From JAGNZR01 sp051646055 (lineage in GTDB: Bacteria; Fusobacteriota; Fusobacteriia; Fusobacteriales; Fusobacteriaceae), in NCBI GenBank assembly GCA_051646055.1, contig JBOFCM010000006.1, forward strand, positions 1 to 34,921: DNA of 34,921 nucleotides. The letters are read 5' to 3'. The notes beneath the pieces were generated by a model. That model searched no databases and was not told the origin of the DNA. It saw only the letters and a program-made list of their open reading frames with translations. This document shows positions 8,304-17,652 of the stretch, one piece after another (position 1 is the first letter of the stretch; every line of letters begins with the position of its first letter). Position numbers and translations under genes: made by a program.

Positions 8304-9138
8304 CAACTATTACTATCTCCTCTTCCAGAGTTATTCCTGTCGCCTCTTTGACTCTATTCTTTACAGTATCTATAAGCGTTCTCATATCTTCATAAGTCGC
8401 ACTTCCCAAATTAACTATAAAATTAGGGTGTTTTGTCGAAATCTGTGCATCTCCAACTTGATATCCTTGCATTCCTGCCTGAATTATAAGTTTTGCTGCA
8501 AAAAATCCATTTGGATTTTTAAAGCTACTTCCTAAATTAGGAAGTTCTAAAGGATGTTTCATTTCTCTAGAGGCTTTTTTTTCTTCAACAAGTTCTTTTT
8601 TATAGCCTTTCTCAAACTTAAACTTGGCTGATAAAACTATCCATCCCTTCGCTTGAATCTCTGTGTTTCTATATGAAAAATCAATTTTTTCTTTTTTAAC
8701 TTTTCTCAGTTCTCTATTTTCATCTAAAATTTCAATTTCTATTATATGATCAAAAATTTCACTTCCATAAGCCCCACCGTTCATATAAACAAGTCCTCCC
8801 ACGGTTCCAGGAATTCCAGCAAGATTTTCAAGCCCAGAATAATCAGCCATCTCACAGTGCTTTACCAGCTCGGAAAAATCGAGTCCAGCTCCCACCTCTA
8901 CTTCTCCCTGATTATTATCGTCTATATAATTTATATTTTTCAAAGAAGCAAAATTAGTTTTCAGCTCTCCATCTTTTATTAGAGTATTTGTACCATTTCC
9001 TAAAATAAAAATATTTTCATAATTTTCCATTACATCTTTTAACTCATTTTTTGTTTCAACTATAAAAAAATTTTTTGTCACGCCACCTATTTTCATATTG
9101 GAATGCTCTTTCATTATATGATTTTTTAAAATTTTCAT
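8296..9138 (-). CDS. murB: UDP-N-acetylenolpyruvoylglucosamine reductase
   Basis: FAD- and NADPH-dependent reductase converting UDP-GlcNAc-enolpyruvate to UDP-MurNAc in the cytoplasm. FAD-domain motifs are visible: ILGNGTNTLI (45-54) and GIPGTVGGLVYMNGGAYG (108-125). The catalytic region has SYRNT (155-159) and GSSFKNP (203-209), the serine there being the expected proton donor. The absence of the long type I insertion and the 280 aa length mark it as type II, like B. subtilis. The ATG overlaps the murC stop as ATGA, with AAAGGGAT as ribosome-binding site inside murC, so translation is probably coupled. Confidence 0.97.
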   Translation of the reverse strand: MKILKNHIMKEHSNMKIGGVTKNFFIVETKNELKDVMENYENIFILGNGTNTLIKDGELKTNFASLKNINYIDDNNQGEVEVGAGLDFSELVKHCEMADYSGLENLAGIPGTVGGLVYMNGGAYGSEIFDHIIEIEILDENRELRKVKKEKIDFSYRNTEIQAKGWIVLSAKFKFEKGYKKELVEEKKASREMKHPLELPNLGSSFKNPNGFFAAKLIIQAGMQGYQVGDAQISTKHPNFIVNLGSATYEDMRTLIDTVKNRVKEATGITLEEEIVIVDE

Positions 9139-10475
9139 TTTCTAATCCCTTTCATTTTTTCGCTTATTTTATGTGCTATTTTAGAAATATCTCCGGCTCC
9201 CATAAAAATGTAAACCCTTTCTTTTCCCTCAGACAATATTTTGGTTTCAAGCTCTGATATTTCTTCTATCGCGCTAATCTTATTATGCTCTATTTTTTTC
9301 ATAAGTTTTTCCAATGTTATCTCGTATATGTTCTCTTCTCCTGCCGAATAAACTGGAAGAATTATAACTTCATCCACACCATTGAAAGCCCCTTTAAATT
9401 CTTCTAGAAGAAAATTGGTTCTACTGTATCTATGCGGTTGAAATATCACCGTTATTTCTTTATTTTCTATAGATTTTGCCCCTTGTATAGTCGCCTTTAT
9501 CTCTGTGGGATGGTGAGCATAATCATCTATTATCTTCACATCATTATCATAGAGTACATCATATCTTCTTTTCGCTCCTTTAAAACTTTCGAGCTTATCC
9601 TTTATATCTTTTTCTTCTATTCCGAATTTTTTAGCCAGATATATTACAGGCAAAGAATTAAGTATGTTATGCTCTCCAGGAACTGATAGCTTAAACGTTC
9701 CAATTTTCAAACCTTTTTCATATACATCATACACAGTTTTTCCCATTTCCACAACTATATTTTCACAGTAAATATCTGCTTCCTTATTTTTCAAAGAGTA
9801 CGTCGTTATCCTTTCTCTTCCACGAGCTATTTTCATAACATTTTCGCAGTCAAAGCAAACTAAAATTTCTCTTTCCGTCTGATCCATAAACTGATTAAAA
9901 GATCTTTCTATATTCTCTAAAGACCCATGATTTTCCAAATGATCTGCCTCTACATTTAAGACAACAGAATATTTAGGGTGCATATATAAAAATGAGTTAT
10001 CACTTTCATCCGCCTCTGCTATAAAATACTCTGACTTTCCAGGTTTCGCATTAGAACCTATCTCTGGAAGTATTCCTCCCACAACTATAGTTGGATCTTT
10101 TTCTAACATAACCGCTGAAAGCATAGAGCTTGTTGTAGTTTTTCCATGAGTTCCTGCTATAGCTATTCCTGTATCACTATTAAGAAGTTGAGCTAAAAGC
10201 TCTCCCCTTTTAATTATTTTCACACATTTCTCTACTGCATACTTGTATTCTGGGTTATCTTTTTTTATTGCACTGGAGGCAATTACTGTATCGTATCCGC
10301 AAACATTTTCAGCCATGTGCTCTGAATAAACTTTTATTCCCAAACTTTCTAATTCTTCAGTTACATAGTTTCTGCTGAGATCTGATCCAGCTACTTGGTA
10401 GCCTTTCATTTTCATTATTTTAGCTAAGCCACTCATTCCTATTCCACTTATACCTATAAAAAATATTTTTTTCAT
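9135..10475 (-). CDS. murC: UDP-N-acetylmuramate--L-alanine ligase
   Basis: Mur ligase that adds L-alanine, the first stem residue, to UDP-MurNAc. It has an N-terminal Rossmann-like loop GISGIGMSG (8-16), the ATP-binding P-loop GTHGKTTT (108-115), the central EADESDNSFL and NVEADHLENHG motifs, and DYAHHPTEI in the C-terminal domain. The start is placed at the ATG at 10475, preceded by GGGGGG (10480-10485) and sharing one base with the murG stop (TGATG). An ATG four codons upstream (10487) lies within that purine-rich ribosome-binding stretch and is unlikely. The protein is 446 aa, normal for MurC. Confidence 0.97.
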   Translation of the reverse strand: MKKIFFIGISGIGMSGLAKIMKMKGYQVAGSDLSRNYVTEELESLGIKVYSEHMAENVCGYDTVIASSAIKKDNPEYKYAVEKCVKIIKRGELLAQLLNSDTGIAIAGTHGKTTTSSMLSAVMLEKDPTIVVGGILPEIGSNAKPGKSEYFIAEADESDNSFLYMHPKYSVVLNVEADHLENHGSLENIERSFNQFMDQTEREILVCFDCENVMKIARGRERITTYSLKNKEADIYCENIVVEMGKTVYDVYEKGLKIGTFKLSVPGEHNILNSLPVIYLAKKFGIEEKDIKDKLESFKGAKRRYDVLYDNDVKIIDDYAHHPTEIKATIQGAKSIENKEITVIFQPHRYSRTNFLLEEFKGAFNGVDEVIILPVYSAGEENIYEITLEKLMKKIEHNKISAIEEISELETKILSEGKERVYIFMGAGDISKIAHKISEKMKGIRK

Positions 10476-11542
10476 CAGTCCCCCCATATATCAATTTCAT
10501 CTGCTATTTCCTGTGCAGCATCTCTTTTTTTCAAACTCTTTACTTTGGATCTCATATTATCTAAAATAGATTGATTTCCAATTATTTTCAATCCTTTCTC
10601 CAATGCAGAAACAGCTTCACTGTTTTTATATACATATGCAGCCTCTATGTCTTGAAGAATTTTAGCATTCTGAAATTGTCCTACTTTTATTGAATTGTAA
10701 GGGACAAGTATCGATGGTTTTTCTAACTCTATTATCTCTGAAATAGTTAAAGCCCCTGCTCTACATATTACAAGATCAGCTGCTGACATTATGTTAAGTA
10801 TATTATTGAAATAGGGTTTTATTATGTCATTCGCTTTAATTTTATCTATTTTTTTAATCACTTCTTCATAATTTTTATCTCCAGTCGCCCAATATAAACG
10901 TAATTTTTTATTTTCATAAAAATTATCCCAAAGTTTTATAACTGCATCATTTATATCTTTAGCTCCTAAACTTCCTCCAGTAATAAGAATTAACTTTTCA
11001 TCATTTTCTAACTTCAATTTTTCTCTTTCCACTTCCATCGATATGGACATTATATTTTTTCTCAGAGGGTTTCCGACCACTTCCAATTTGCTGCTATATT
11101 TGTTTGGAATCTCATCATAACTACTTTCAAATGCCAAAAAAAGCTTACGAGAAAATCTATAAAAAAATTTATTTGTTCCACCTATATTAGCATTCTGTTC
11201 TTGAAGATATATTTTTTTTCTTAAAATTATTCCTGCCAAAATAACAGGAACAGATATATAATTTCCAAAACCTATTATGGCATCTGGCTTTTCTTTTAGG
11301 ACTATTTTTACTGCATTGTATATGCCTATAACCATTTTCAATATATTCATAAAGCTTTTAATGGGGTATATATCTAACCCTATGAATCTGTAGCCAGATT
11401 CAGGCACAATATCCTTCTCCATTCTTGTAGTCGTCCCGACAAAAAGAATCTCTACCTCTCTCTCTGCCAGCTCATCTGCCACAGAAAGAGCCGGATATAT
11501 GTGTCCACCAGTTCCTCCGGTAGTCAGGATAACTTTTTTCAA
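10475..11542 (-). CDS. murG: UDP-GlcNAc:lipid I N-acetylglucosaminyltransferase
   Basis: Membrane-associated GT28 glycosyltransferase that adds GlcNAc to lipid I, giving lipid II. It has the N-terminal glycine loop GGTGGHIYPA (9-18), a second G loop ITGGSLGAKDIN, and the donor-binding region ICRAGALTISEIIELEKPSILVP. The 355 aa length is typical. The start codon is TTG at 11542: AGGAGG lies 7 bases upstream and the resulting MKKVILTTGG start matches the family. Its TGA overlaps the murC ATG. ftsW, often found just before murG, is absent here. Confidence 0.97.
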   Translation of the reverse strand: MKKVILTTGGTGGHIYPALSVADELAEREVEILFVGTTTRMEKDIVPESGYRFIGLDIYPIKSFMNILKMVIGIYNAVKIVLKEKPDAIIGFGNYISVPVILAGIILRKKIYLQEQNANIGGTNKFFYRFSRKLFLAFESSYDEIPNKYSSKLEVVGNPLRKNIMSISMEVEREKLKLENDEKLILITGGSLGAKDINDAVIKLWDNFYENKKLRLYWATGDKNYEEVIKKIDKIKANDIIKPYFNNILNIMSAADLVICRAGALTISEIIELEKPSILVPYNSIKVGQFQNAKILQDIEAAYVYKNSEAVSALEKGLKIIGNQSILDNMRSKVKSLKKRDAAQEIADEIDIWGD

Positions 11543-11566
11543 TTTAATTCCTCCTAAACTTATCTT

Positions 11567-12877
11567 TTATCTCGAAAAATATTTTTTTACCATCTCTTTA
11601 AATATTTTCCCTCTCTCTTCAAAATTTTTGAACTGGTCAAAACTTGAAGTTGCAGGAGAAAATAAAATTATATTTTCTGAATCCAAATCTATGTTTCCCC
11701 TTAATTCTTCCATAACCTTTTGAAGATTTTCACAATCATGAATTTTTTTTTGAGAATACTTTATTTTTTCAAGTTCTTTTTTTATTAATTCTCTATTTTC
11801 TCCTATAAGATAAAGTTCTTTCACATTGTTTTTTATCAGTTCTGCCAATGGAAAAAGATCCATTTTTTTATCTTTTCCTCCACATATAAGTATCGGGTCC
11901 GAATATGCCTCTACAGCAAATTTTGTAGAATCTATATTAGTTCCCTTGGAGTCATTTATGAAAACTGTTTTTCCTACAGTAAAAAAACTCTCCAATCTAT
12001 GCTCAATAGGTTTTGCATCCATAAGATAGTTTTTCAAAATTTCATTATCTATCCCTTCAATTTTCCCTACCGCAACTAAAAAAATCATATTTTCTAGATT
12101 GTGTCTTCCTTTGAGAGAAAGGTTCTTGATTTCAATAATTTCCTCATCATGAAATTTAATTTTTCCATCTTGAACATGCACATATGCATCCTTTTTTTTC
12201 TCTTTAGAAATCCCCAATATATTACCAGATATCTTATTAGTTCTTTTCAAACTCTCTCTATCCTCTAAATTTATTATAAATTTTTCATTTTTTTCTTGAT
12301 TTTTACCAATATTAAACTTTGTATCATAATAATCTTCTATATTTTCATACCTGTCTAAATGGTCTGGAGCAAGATTTATAATCAGAGCTATATCAGCTTT
12401 AAATTGATCTATATTTTCCAATTGAAAAGAACTGCATTCCACAACTACATAATCCAGTTCTGCATTCTCTATAATAGCTTCGCCAAAAGGCTTACCAATA
12501 TTTCCACAGGCAACTGCTTTTTTTCCATAAAAATTTAGTAATTCTGCTATTTTAGCAGTTGTTGTTGTCTTTCCATTAGTCCCTGTCACTGCTATCACCT
12601 TAGTTTTTGGTGATTTTTTTTTCAGATATCTAAAAGCTACTTCTATCTCATCCACAATTTGGATTCCTCTATTTTTTGCTTTTTGTACAAGGTGATTTTC
12701 TGGAGATATTCCCGGACTTTTTAAAAATATATCTACCTCTTCTAAAAGTTTTTCAGCTTCTGATGAGTTTACACCTATCTTATCATCCACCAATATGCAT
12801 TTCTTACCCTCAGCTTCAAAAATTTTTTTTCCACTTAATCCGCTCAATCCACCACCATATATCATTGCTTTTCCCAT
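11567..12877 (-). CDS. murD: UDP-N-acetylmuramoylalanine--D-glutamate ligase
   Basis: Mur ligase adding D-glutamate to UDP-MurNAc-L-Ala. The N-terminal domain opens with GGGLSGLSG (8-16) and contains KSPGISP; the ATP loop GTNGKTTT is at 99-106; the central domain has ECSSFQLE and NLAPDHLDRY; the C-terminal part has VFINDSKGTNIDSTKFAVE and ICGGKDKKMD, with the SPATSSFDQFKNFEERG signature near the end. At 436 aa it is of normal length. GGAGGGAG lies 8 bases before the ATG. It follows mraY by 61 bases, the largest gap inside this cluster, which contains an inverted repeat. Confidence 0.97.
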   Translation of the reverse strand: MGKAMIYGGGLSGLSGKKIFEAEGKKCILVDDKIGVNSSEAEKLLEEVDIFLKSPGISPENHLVQKAKNRGIQIVDEIEVAFRYLKKKSPKTKVIAVTGTNGKTTTTAKIAELLNFYGKKAVACGNIGKPFGEAIIENAELDYVVVECSSFQLENIDQFKADIALIINLAPDHLDRYENIEDYYDTKFNIGKNQEKNEKFIINLEDRESLKRTNKISGNILGISKEKKKDAYVHVQDGKIKFHDEEIIEIKNLSLKGRHNLENMIFLVAVGKIEGIDNEILKNYLMDAKPIEHRLESFFTVGKTVFINDSKGTNIDSTKFAVEAYSDPILICGGKDKKMDLFPLAELIKNNVKELYLIGENRELIKKELEKIKYSQKKIHDCENLQKVMEELRGNIDLDSENIILFSPATSSFDQFKNFEERGKIFKEMVKKYFSR

Positions 12878-12905
12878 CGATTATACTCCCTCCACTTACA
12901 AGTAA

Positions 12906-12930
12906 AACCACGGTCAATTACTCCGTGGTT
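12906..12930 (-). other. Inverted repeat between mraY and murD
   Basis: Perfect 8-base arms AACCACGG/CCGTGGTT with a 9-base loop, in the 61-base gap after mraY. On the minus strand the second arm is followed by TTTTAC, so it could be a weak terminator, an mRNA processing or stability element, or a partial attenuator inside the dcw operon. The T run is short, so full termination is unlikely. Confidence 0.5.
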
Positions 12931-12938
12931 GTCGCTGT

Positions 12939-14024
12939 CTAAATTCCTCTCATTCTTATGATTCCTAGAGCCAGTATTCCACACATTATAGAAACTATCC
13001 AGAATCTCATTGTTACTTTTGTCTCGGGTAACCCTTTTAATTCAAAATGGTGATGGATAGGAGCCATTTTAAAAATTCTTTTCCCTCTTCCTCTAAAGGA
13101 AGCCACCTGTATTATAACCGAAGCTGTTTCTATGACAAAAACTGCTCCCACTATGGGAAGAAGAAGCTCTTGTCTTAAAAGTATAGCTACTGTACCTAAT
13201 ATTCCACCCAGTGTAAGAGAACCTGTATCCCCCATAAAAATTTGCGCAGGATAAAAGTTATACCATAAAAAACCAAGACCTGCACCACATACAGAAGATA
13301 AAAAAACTGTGAGTTCTCCTACTCCATTTATATAGTAGAGATTCAAATGTTCACTAAGAACTGTATGACCTGTAAAATATGCAAGAGTAGCAAATATAAG
13401 CGCCGATATAATCACAGGCATTATTGCTAATCCGTCCAATCCATCAGTTATATTTACAGCATTAGAACTTCCCATAAGAACTAAACTTATAAATATCAGC
13501 ATCCCCAAAGCACCTAAATAGAAATAACTTCCATTTACAAAGGGATTCACAACCGAGTAATTTATTTGGGGCACATTTCCCCTTTCAGCTAGACTTATAA
13601 ATATCCAAACAAGAAAAGCTATCACTCCCTGACCCAAAAGTTTTTTTCTTCCAGAAAGACCTTTTTTATTTACCGTAAACTTTTTATAATCATCTATAAA
13701 TCCTATTCCAGAAAACAATATTGTAACTACAATCATCAGAATTGTATAACTGTTCTTAAGGTTTCCGGCAATCATATTAGCTATAAGGACAGCTGCTATT
13801 ATCAACACTCCTCCCATTGTAGGAGTACCTTTTTTTGAGAAATGAGACTGAGGGCCTTCTGTCCTTATCGTTTCTCCGTATTTTTTTTTCTTAAGATATT
13901 TTATAAAAGGTCTTCCTGCTATGATTACTATTATAAAAGCTAGAAAAAAACCTAAAAAGGCCCGTAAATATATAGATGATAGAAAAGCAAACTTTTCTGA
14001 CATCTCAGATAAAAAATATAACAT
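12939..14024 (-). CDS. mraY: Phospho-N-acetylmuramoyl-pentapeptide transferase
   Basis: Polytopic membrane enzyme that transfers phospho-MurNAc-pentapeptide to undecaprenyl phosphate, forming lipid I. Family motifs are visible: SHFSKKGTPTMGG, the first aspartate pair in FIDDYKK, NAVNITDGLDGLA, GDTGSLTLGG and the MraY-specific APIHHHFELKG near the C-terminus, followed by a final helix. About ten hydrophobic segments can be counted. The 361 aa length is standard. GAGGAGAAGG precedes the ATG. It lies 21 bases after murF in the same operon. Confidence 0.98.
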   Translation of the reverse strand: MLYFLSEMSEKFAFLSSIYLRAFLGFFLAFIIVIIAGRPFIKYLKKKKYGETIRTEGPQSHFSKKGTPTMGGVLIIAAVLIANMIAGNLKNSYTILMIVVTILFSGIGFIDDYKKFTVNKKGLSGRKKLLGQGVIAFLVWIFISLAERGNVPQINYSVVNPFVNGSYFYLGALGMLIFISLVLMGSSNAVNITDGLDGLAIMPVIISALIFATLAYFTGHTVLSEHLNLYYINGVGELTVFLSSVCGAGLGFLWYNFYPAQIFMGDTGSLTLGGILGTVAILLRQELLLPIVGAVFVIETASVIIQVASFRGRGKRIFKMAPIHHHFELKGLPETKVTMRFWIVSIMCGILALGIIRMRGI

Positions 14025-14045
14025 TATCCTTCTCCTCTATAATTC

Positions 14046-15371
14046 TTAATTCAAAATTTTTTCTAAAGCCATTCCTCTAGAACCCTTTATGAAAATTACT
14101 GGATTTTTTTCTTTTAATTTCAAAATTTCCTCTCTTATACTTTCTCTACTTTCCATAGACTTTATATCTATCTTATTTTGAAAATTATTTTTTTCTTCAT
14201 CTAAAGCCATTTTCATTCTGGGTCCATAAAGATAAATATATTCTATTCCATTTTCAAAAGCTTTTTTTATTACCTCTTTATGATATCCTATCTCCTTTTC
14301 TCCGAGCTCTAGCATATCACCTAATACAGCAATTTTTATTCTGTCGCCATACATTTGAACAAAGGTTTCTATTCCTGCTTCCATAGATAGCGGACTGGCA
14401 TTATATGCGTCATTGATGACTTCTATTCCATTCCATAATAGTTTTTCAAACCTCATTTCTGTAAGTTCTATTCTATCTAAGCCTCTTTGGATATCCTCTT
14501 TTTCCATTCCCAAAGTTTTAGCAAGGGCTATAGCTAGTCCCATATTTAAAGAATTATATTTTCCATTCAATGCAGATCTATATCTTTCTTTAACATTTTT
14601 AAATTTAAATGTAAATTCTATTCCATCTTTCAATTGTACAAAGTTCTCCAGAACATACTCTCCCGCCTCTACTTCATACCCTATTTTTTGAGCTAAAGTT
14701 TTCTTTAAAAATTCATCATCTCCCGAGACGAAAACTTTATCCAAAGGTATATGATTAAGCATTTCTCCCTTAGCCTTAAAAACATTTTCTTTCGTCTTTA
14801 AAGTTTCCATATGGGAAAGACCTATATTAGTTATTATCCCATAATCAGGCTCAGCTATTTTGCAAAGAAGATCTATCTCCCCTAAATCACTCATTCCCAT
14901 CTCCAATATAAGGACTTCGCACTCTTCATCTGTGGAAAGTATTGTAAAAGGAAGCCCTATATGATTATTATAGTTTCCGGATGTCTTTTCCACTTTATAG
15001 CATTTTCTTAGAACTGAAAAAAGTATATCTTTAGTCGTTGTTTTCCCATTGCTTCCAGTTATCCCTATAATTTTAGTTGGTAACGATTTTCTGTATTCAT
15101 GAGCAATATTTTGCATAGTTTTAACTGTATCCTCTACATAGATTACACGGCTGTCTTCTATCCCTATCTCTTTTTTATCAGATATTATCAGAGCTGGATT
15201 TTTTTTCAAAACATCTTCTATATAAAGATTTCCATTATTAATAGCAAAAAAAACATCCCCTTCAGATATTTTTCTGCTGTCCATTTGTACTGTAGAATTT
15301 TCTGAAAACTCTATATTAAAATCTGAATCATTCTGAAAATATTTTTTTATGATATTAAAAAGTTTTTTCAT
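14046..15371 (-). CDS. murF: UDP-N-acetylmuramoyl-tripeptide--D-alanyl-D-alanine ligase
   Basis: Mur ligase that joins D-Ala-D-Ala (product of Ddl, same operon) to the UDP-MurNAc tripeptide. Visible motifs are DSRKISEGDVFFA near the N-terminus, the ATP loop GSNGKTTT (106-113), NYNNHIGLP, EMGMSDLGEI, NIGLSHMETL, and in the C-terminal domain NDAYNASPLSMEAGIE and VLGDMLELG. At 441 aa it is normal. The ATG is preceded by AGAGGTAG. It is the first gene of the dcw operon with a good promoter upstream; murE, its usual neighbour, is not next to it. Confidence 0.97.
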   Translation of the reverse strand: MKKLFNIIKKYFQNDSDFNIEFSENSTVQMDSRKISEGDVFFAINNGNLYIEDVLKKNPALIISDKKEIGIEDSRVIYVEDTVKTMQNIAHEYRKSLPTKIIGITGSNGKTTTKDILFSVLRKCYKVEKTSGNYNNHIGLPFTILSTDEECEVLILEMGMSDLGEIDLLCKIAEPDYGIITNIGLSHMETLKTKENVFKAKGEMLNHIPLDKVFVSGDDEFLKKTLAQKIGYEVEAGEYVLENFVQLKDGIEFTFKFKNVKERYRSALNGKYNSLNMGLAIALAKTLGMEKEDIQRGLDRIELTEMRFEKLLWNGIEVINDAYNASPLSMEAGIETFVQMYGDRIKIAVLGDMLELGEKEIGYHKEVIKKAFENGIEYIYLYGPRMKMALDEEKNNFQNKIDIKSMESRESIREEILKLKEKNPVIFIKGSRGMALEKILN

Positions 15372-15410
15372 CTCTACCTCTTATTTTTTTACTTTAAAGT
15401 TAAGCTATCT

Positions 15411-15439
15411 ATTTTAACATTTTAAAGTTTTTTTCTCAA
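15411..15439 (-). promoter_or_regulatory. Promoter of the dcw (murF-ftsZ) operon
   Basis: Minus-strand -35 TTGAGA (15434-15439), 17-base spacer ending TGT, and -10 TAAAAT (15411-15416), so it is also an extended -10. It lies just after the gmhB stop codon and 40 bases before murF. No terminator separates gmhB from murF, so read-through from gmhB is also possible. Confidence 0.78.
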
Positions 15440-15450
15440 CTATTTTCCAA

Positions 15451-16008
15451 CTATTTCCCTGATATTAAAAGATATTTTGCAAATTCAAACAAATTTTCAA
15501 AAACTGGTGCATCTATACTATTTTTTTCCAAAGTTTTCATTCCGTATCCAGTTTTTACCAATACGGACTTCACTCCAGCTCTCTCTCCCGCCTCTATATC
15601 AGAAATTTTATCTCCTACCATATACGATTCTTTTTTGGAGATATCATATTTTTTCATAGCTTCATTCAACATTCCTGGATTAGGTTTTCTGCACTGACAA
15701 TCCTTCCTATACCCTTCTATCCCCTTTTCTGGATGGTGTGGACAAAAATAACATTCCAATATATCCCCCCCCGCTTCCTTTACTCTCTCTATCATAAACT
15801 CATTAAGTTTTATAAGATCCTCTTCACTATAATAACCTCTGGCTATTCCCGATTGGTTAGTTACTACAATCACATCATATCCCAGTTGATTGAAAATTTT
15901 TAAAGCTTCCAAGCTTCCTTGTTCAAATTCAAAATCTTCAACTTTATGAAGATAATCTTTTTCAATATTTATGGTTCCGTCCCTATCTAAAAATATTACT
16001 TTTTTCAT
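15451..16008 (-). CDS. gmhB: D-glycero-D-manno-heptose-1,7-bisphosphate 7-phosphatase
   Basis: HAD-family phosphatase that removes the 7-phosphate in ADP-heptose synthesis for the LPS inner core. The catalytic DRDGT motif has Asp8 and Asp10; VTNQSGIARG (49-58) is the family's second motif; a zinc-binding loop with Cys89, His91, Cys104 and Cys106 is the hallmark separating GmhB from other HAD enzymes; KPNPGML and MVGDKISDIEAG complete the site. The start is the ATG at 16008 after AAGGA; an in-frame TTG at 16026 lacks a ribosome-binding site. The 185 aa length is typical. It lies immediately before the dcw promoter and supports a diderm, LPS-bearing host. Confidence 0.92.
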   Translation of the reverse strand: MKKVIFLDRDGTINIEKDYLHKVEDFEFEQGSLEALKIFNQLGYDVIVVTNQSGIARGYYSEEDLIKLNEFMIERVKEAGGDILECYFCPHHPEKGIEGYRKDCQCRKPNPGMLNEAMKKYDISKKESYMVGDKISDIEAGERAGVKSVLVKTGYGMKTLEKNSIDAPVFENLFEFAKYLLISGK

Positions 16009-16073
16009 ATACACATCCTTTATCAAAAATAATCATCGTATCAGAATTTTACTACACTTTCTAGGGTTTTCCA

Positions 16074-16106
16074 AACAAAAAAAGAGAAAACCTTAAGTTT
16101 TCTCTT
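16074..16106 (-). terminator. Terminator downstream of the solute-binding protein gene
   Basis: Minus-strand stem AAGAGAAAAC/GTTTTCTCTT with a 5-base loop (16082-16106), followed by a run of seven T. It lies 9 bases after the stop of the gene at 16116-17633 and isolates it from gmhB. Confidence 0.88.
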
Positions 16107-16115
16107 GAATTGCTT

Positions 16116-17633
16116 TTATTGAAGTGACAGTTTGTAGAAAGTTGGATTATTTATTGGTGTTGGAATAAATCCTATAACTTCTTTTCTGACCCCAGCATTT
16201 GCTATCTGAAAATTTATTGGGAATATTGGAATATCATCTGCCATTATCTGCTGTGCCTCAGCATAAATAGTTTTTCTTTTCTCTGGATTAAGTTCTATTT
16301 TCCCAGCATCTAATAAAGAATTAAGTTTTTGATTATCATAAAAACTTCTATTTCCTGCCCCTCCAATCATAGTTCCATGCAACATAGGTGTCATTCCATA
16401 ATCTGCGTCTCCCGATGAATTTGACCATCCCATCATAAACATGTCCGTTCTTCCATTTGCAGTTTCATTTAAGAATGTGGCCCATTCTAATAACTCTATA
16501 TTCATTTTAATTCCGATATCTTTAAGCTGAGCCTGAACTACTTCTGCTATCTGTTTACTAACTTCACTACTACTTGTCATAAGTTTTATTTCAAGATTCT
16601 CTTTTCCAGCCTCTTTTAACAATTCTTTAGCTTTTTCAGGATTATAATCCACATATTTTGTCGCCTCAGCATAACCAAAGACTCCTGGTCCCAGTATGGA
16701 ATTTGCTTTAGGAACTACTCCTCCATGTATAGATTCAATAATTGCATCTCTATCTATACCCATTGCAATTGCCTGTCTGACTCTGATATCAGACATAGCT
16801 CCTCTCGTAACATTCATACCTATATATGAAACTCCTAGAGAACTAATCTCTTTTATCTCCACATCCTTATTCCCTTCCAAGGCTTTTCTTCCAATATTTT
16901 GAATTTCAGCAGATATTTGAAGTTCTCCTGTTTCAAGGCCTATCACTCTACTATTTTCTTCAGGTATAGCTCTGACCTCCACAATATCTATAGATGGTTC
17001 TCCTCTAAAATATTGCGGATATTTTTCAAGAGTTATCCTGTCTCCAGCCTTCCAATCCTTAAACTTATAGGCCCCTGTTCCACTGGGCTTTCTCATATAT
17101 TCAGATTCATTTGCATTATAACTCTTATTCATAATAGAGGCCGTTATGTGTCCTAAATGGGTAAGGAGAGATCCCGAAGCCTCTGTTGTTTTTATAATCG
17201 CTATATATGGTTCGGGAGTCTCAACAGTTTCTATAGCTTTAAATAATGTACCTACCTTCGGAGATTTTTTTGCTTCTTCTAAAGAGTATTTTACATCTTC
17301 AGAAGTCATCTCATCTCCATTATGAAACTTAACTCCTTTTTTAAGATAAAATACCATTGTTTTTTCATCTTTCTGCTCCCACTTTTCAGCCAATCCCGGA
17401 ATTATTTGAAGTTTTTCGTCTATCTCTACTAACCTATCAAAAATATTAGATATAACTCTTCTCGAATACATATCAGTAGCTTCATGAGGACTAAGTGTTA
17501 CCGGATCACTGGGTTGTGCATATACCAATTTTTTCGGCTGATCACTTTTGTTTTTACCTGTTTCCCCTCCTTGTTTTTCTCCACAAGCAACTAAAAATGC
17601 CAGCGAACATCCAATCAATGCTAATTTTTTCAT
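16116..17633 (-). CDS. Family-5 ABC transporter solute-binding lipoprotein (peptide-type)
   Basis: Extracellular solute-binding protein of the DppA/OppA class (SBP_bac_5), tethered to the membrane through lipobox LVAC (Cys17) and expected to capture peptides or related solutes. Family features include PSDPVTLSPHEATD, the central KGVKFHNGDEMTSEDVKYSL, and GWSNSSGDADYGM towards the C-terminus. The last feature recalls dipeptide- or glutathione-type binders, but the substrate cannot be read from sequence. The start is ATG 17633, after GGGGGG at 17639-17644; a longer in-frame ORF reaching 17759 would begin in a terminator hairpin and is rejected. The protein is 505 aa. No permease or ATPase is adjacent, so it may share the opp transporter encoded at 20782-24661. 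Confidence 0.9.
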   Translation of the reverse strand: MKKLALIGCSLAFLVACGEKQGGETGKNKSDQPKKLVYAQPSDPVTLSPHEATDMYSRRVISNIFDRLVEIDEKLQIIPGLAEKWEQKDEKTMVFYLKKGVKFHNGDEMTSEDVKYSLEEAKKSPKVGTLFKAIETVETPEPYIAIIKTTEASGSLLTHLGHITASIMNKSYNANESEYMRKPSGTGAYKFKDWKAGDRITLEKYPQYFRGEPSIDIVEVRAIPEENSRVIGLETGELQISAEIQNIGRKALEGNKDVEIKEISSLGVSYIGMNVTRGAMSDIRVRQAIAMGIDRDAIIESIHGGVVPKANSILGPGVFGYAEATKYVDYNPEKAKELLKEAGKENLEIKLMTSSSEVSKQIAEVVQAQLKDIGIKMNIELLEWATFLNETANGRTDMFMMGWSNSSGDADYGMTPMLHGTMIGGAGNRSFYDNQKLNSLLDAGKIELNPEKRKTIYAEAQQIMADDIPIFPINFQIANAGVRKEVIGFIPTPINNPTFYKLSLQ

Positions 17634-17652
17634 AAAATCCCCCCATATATTT

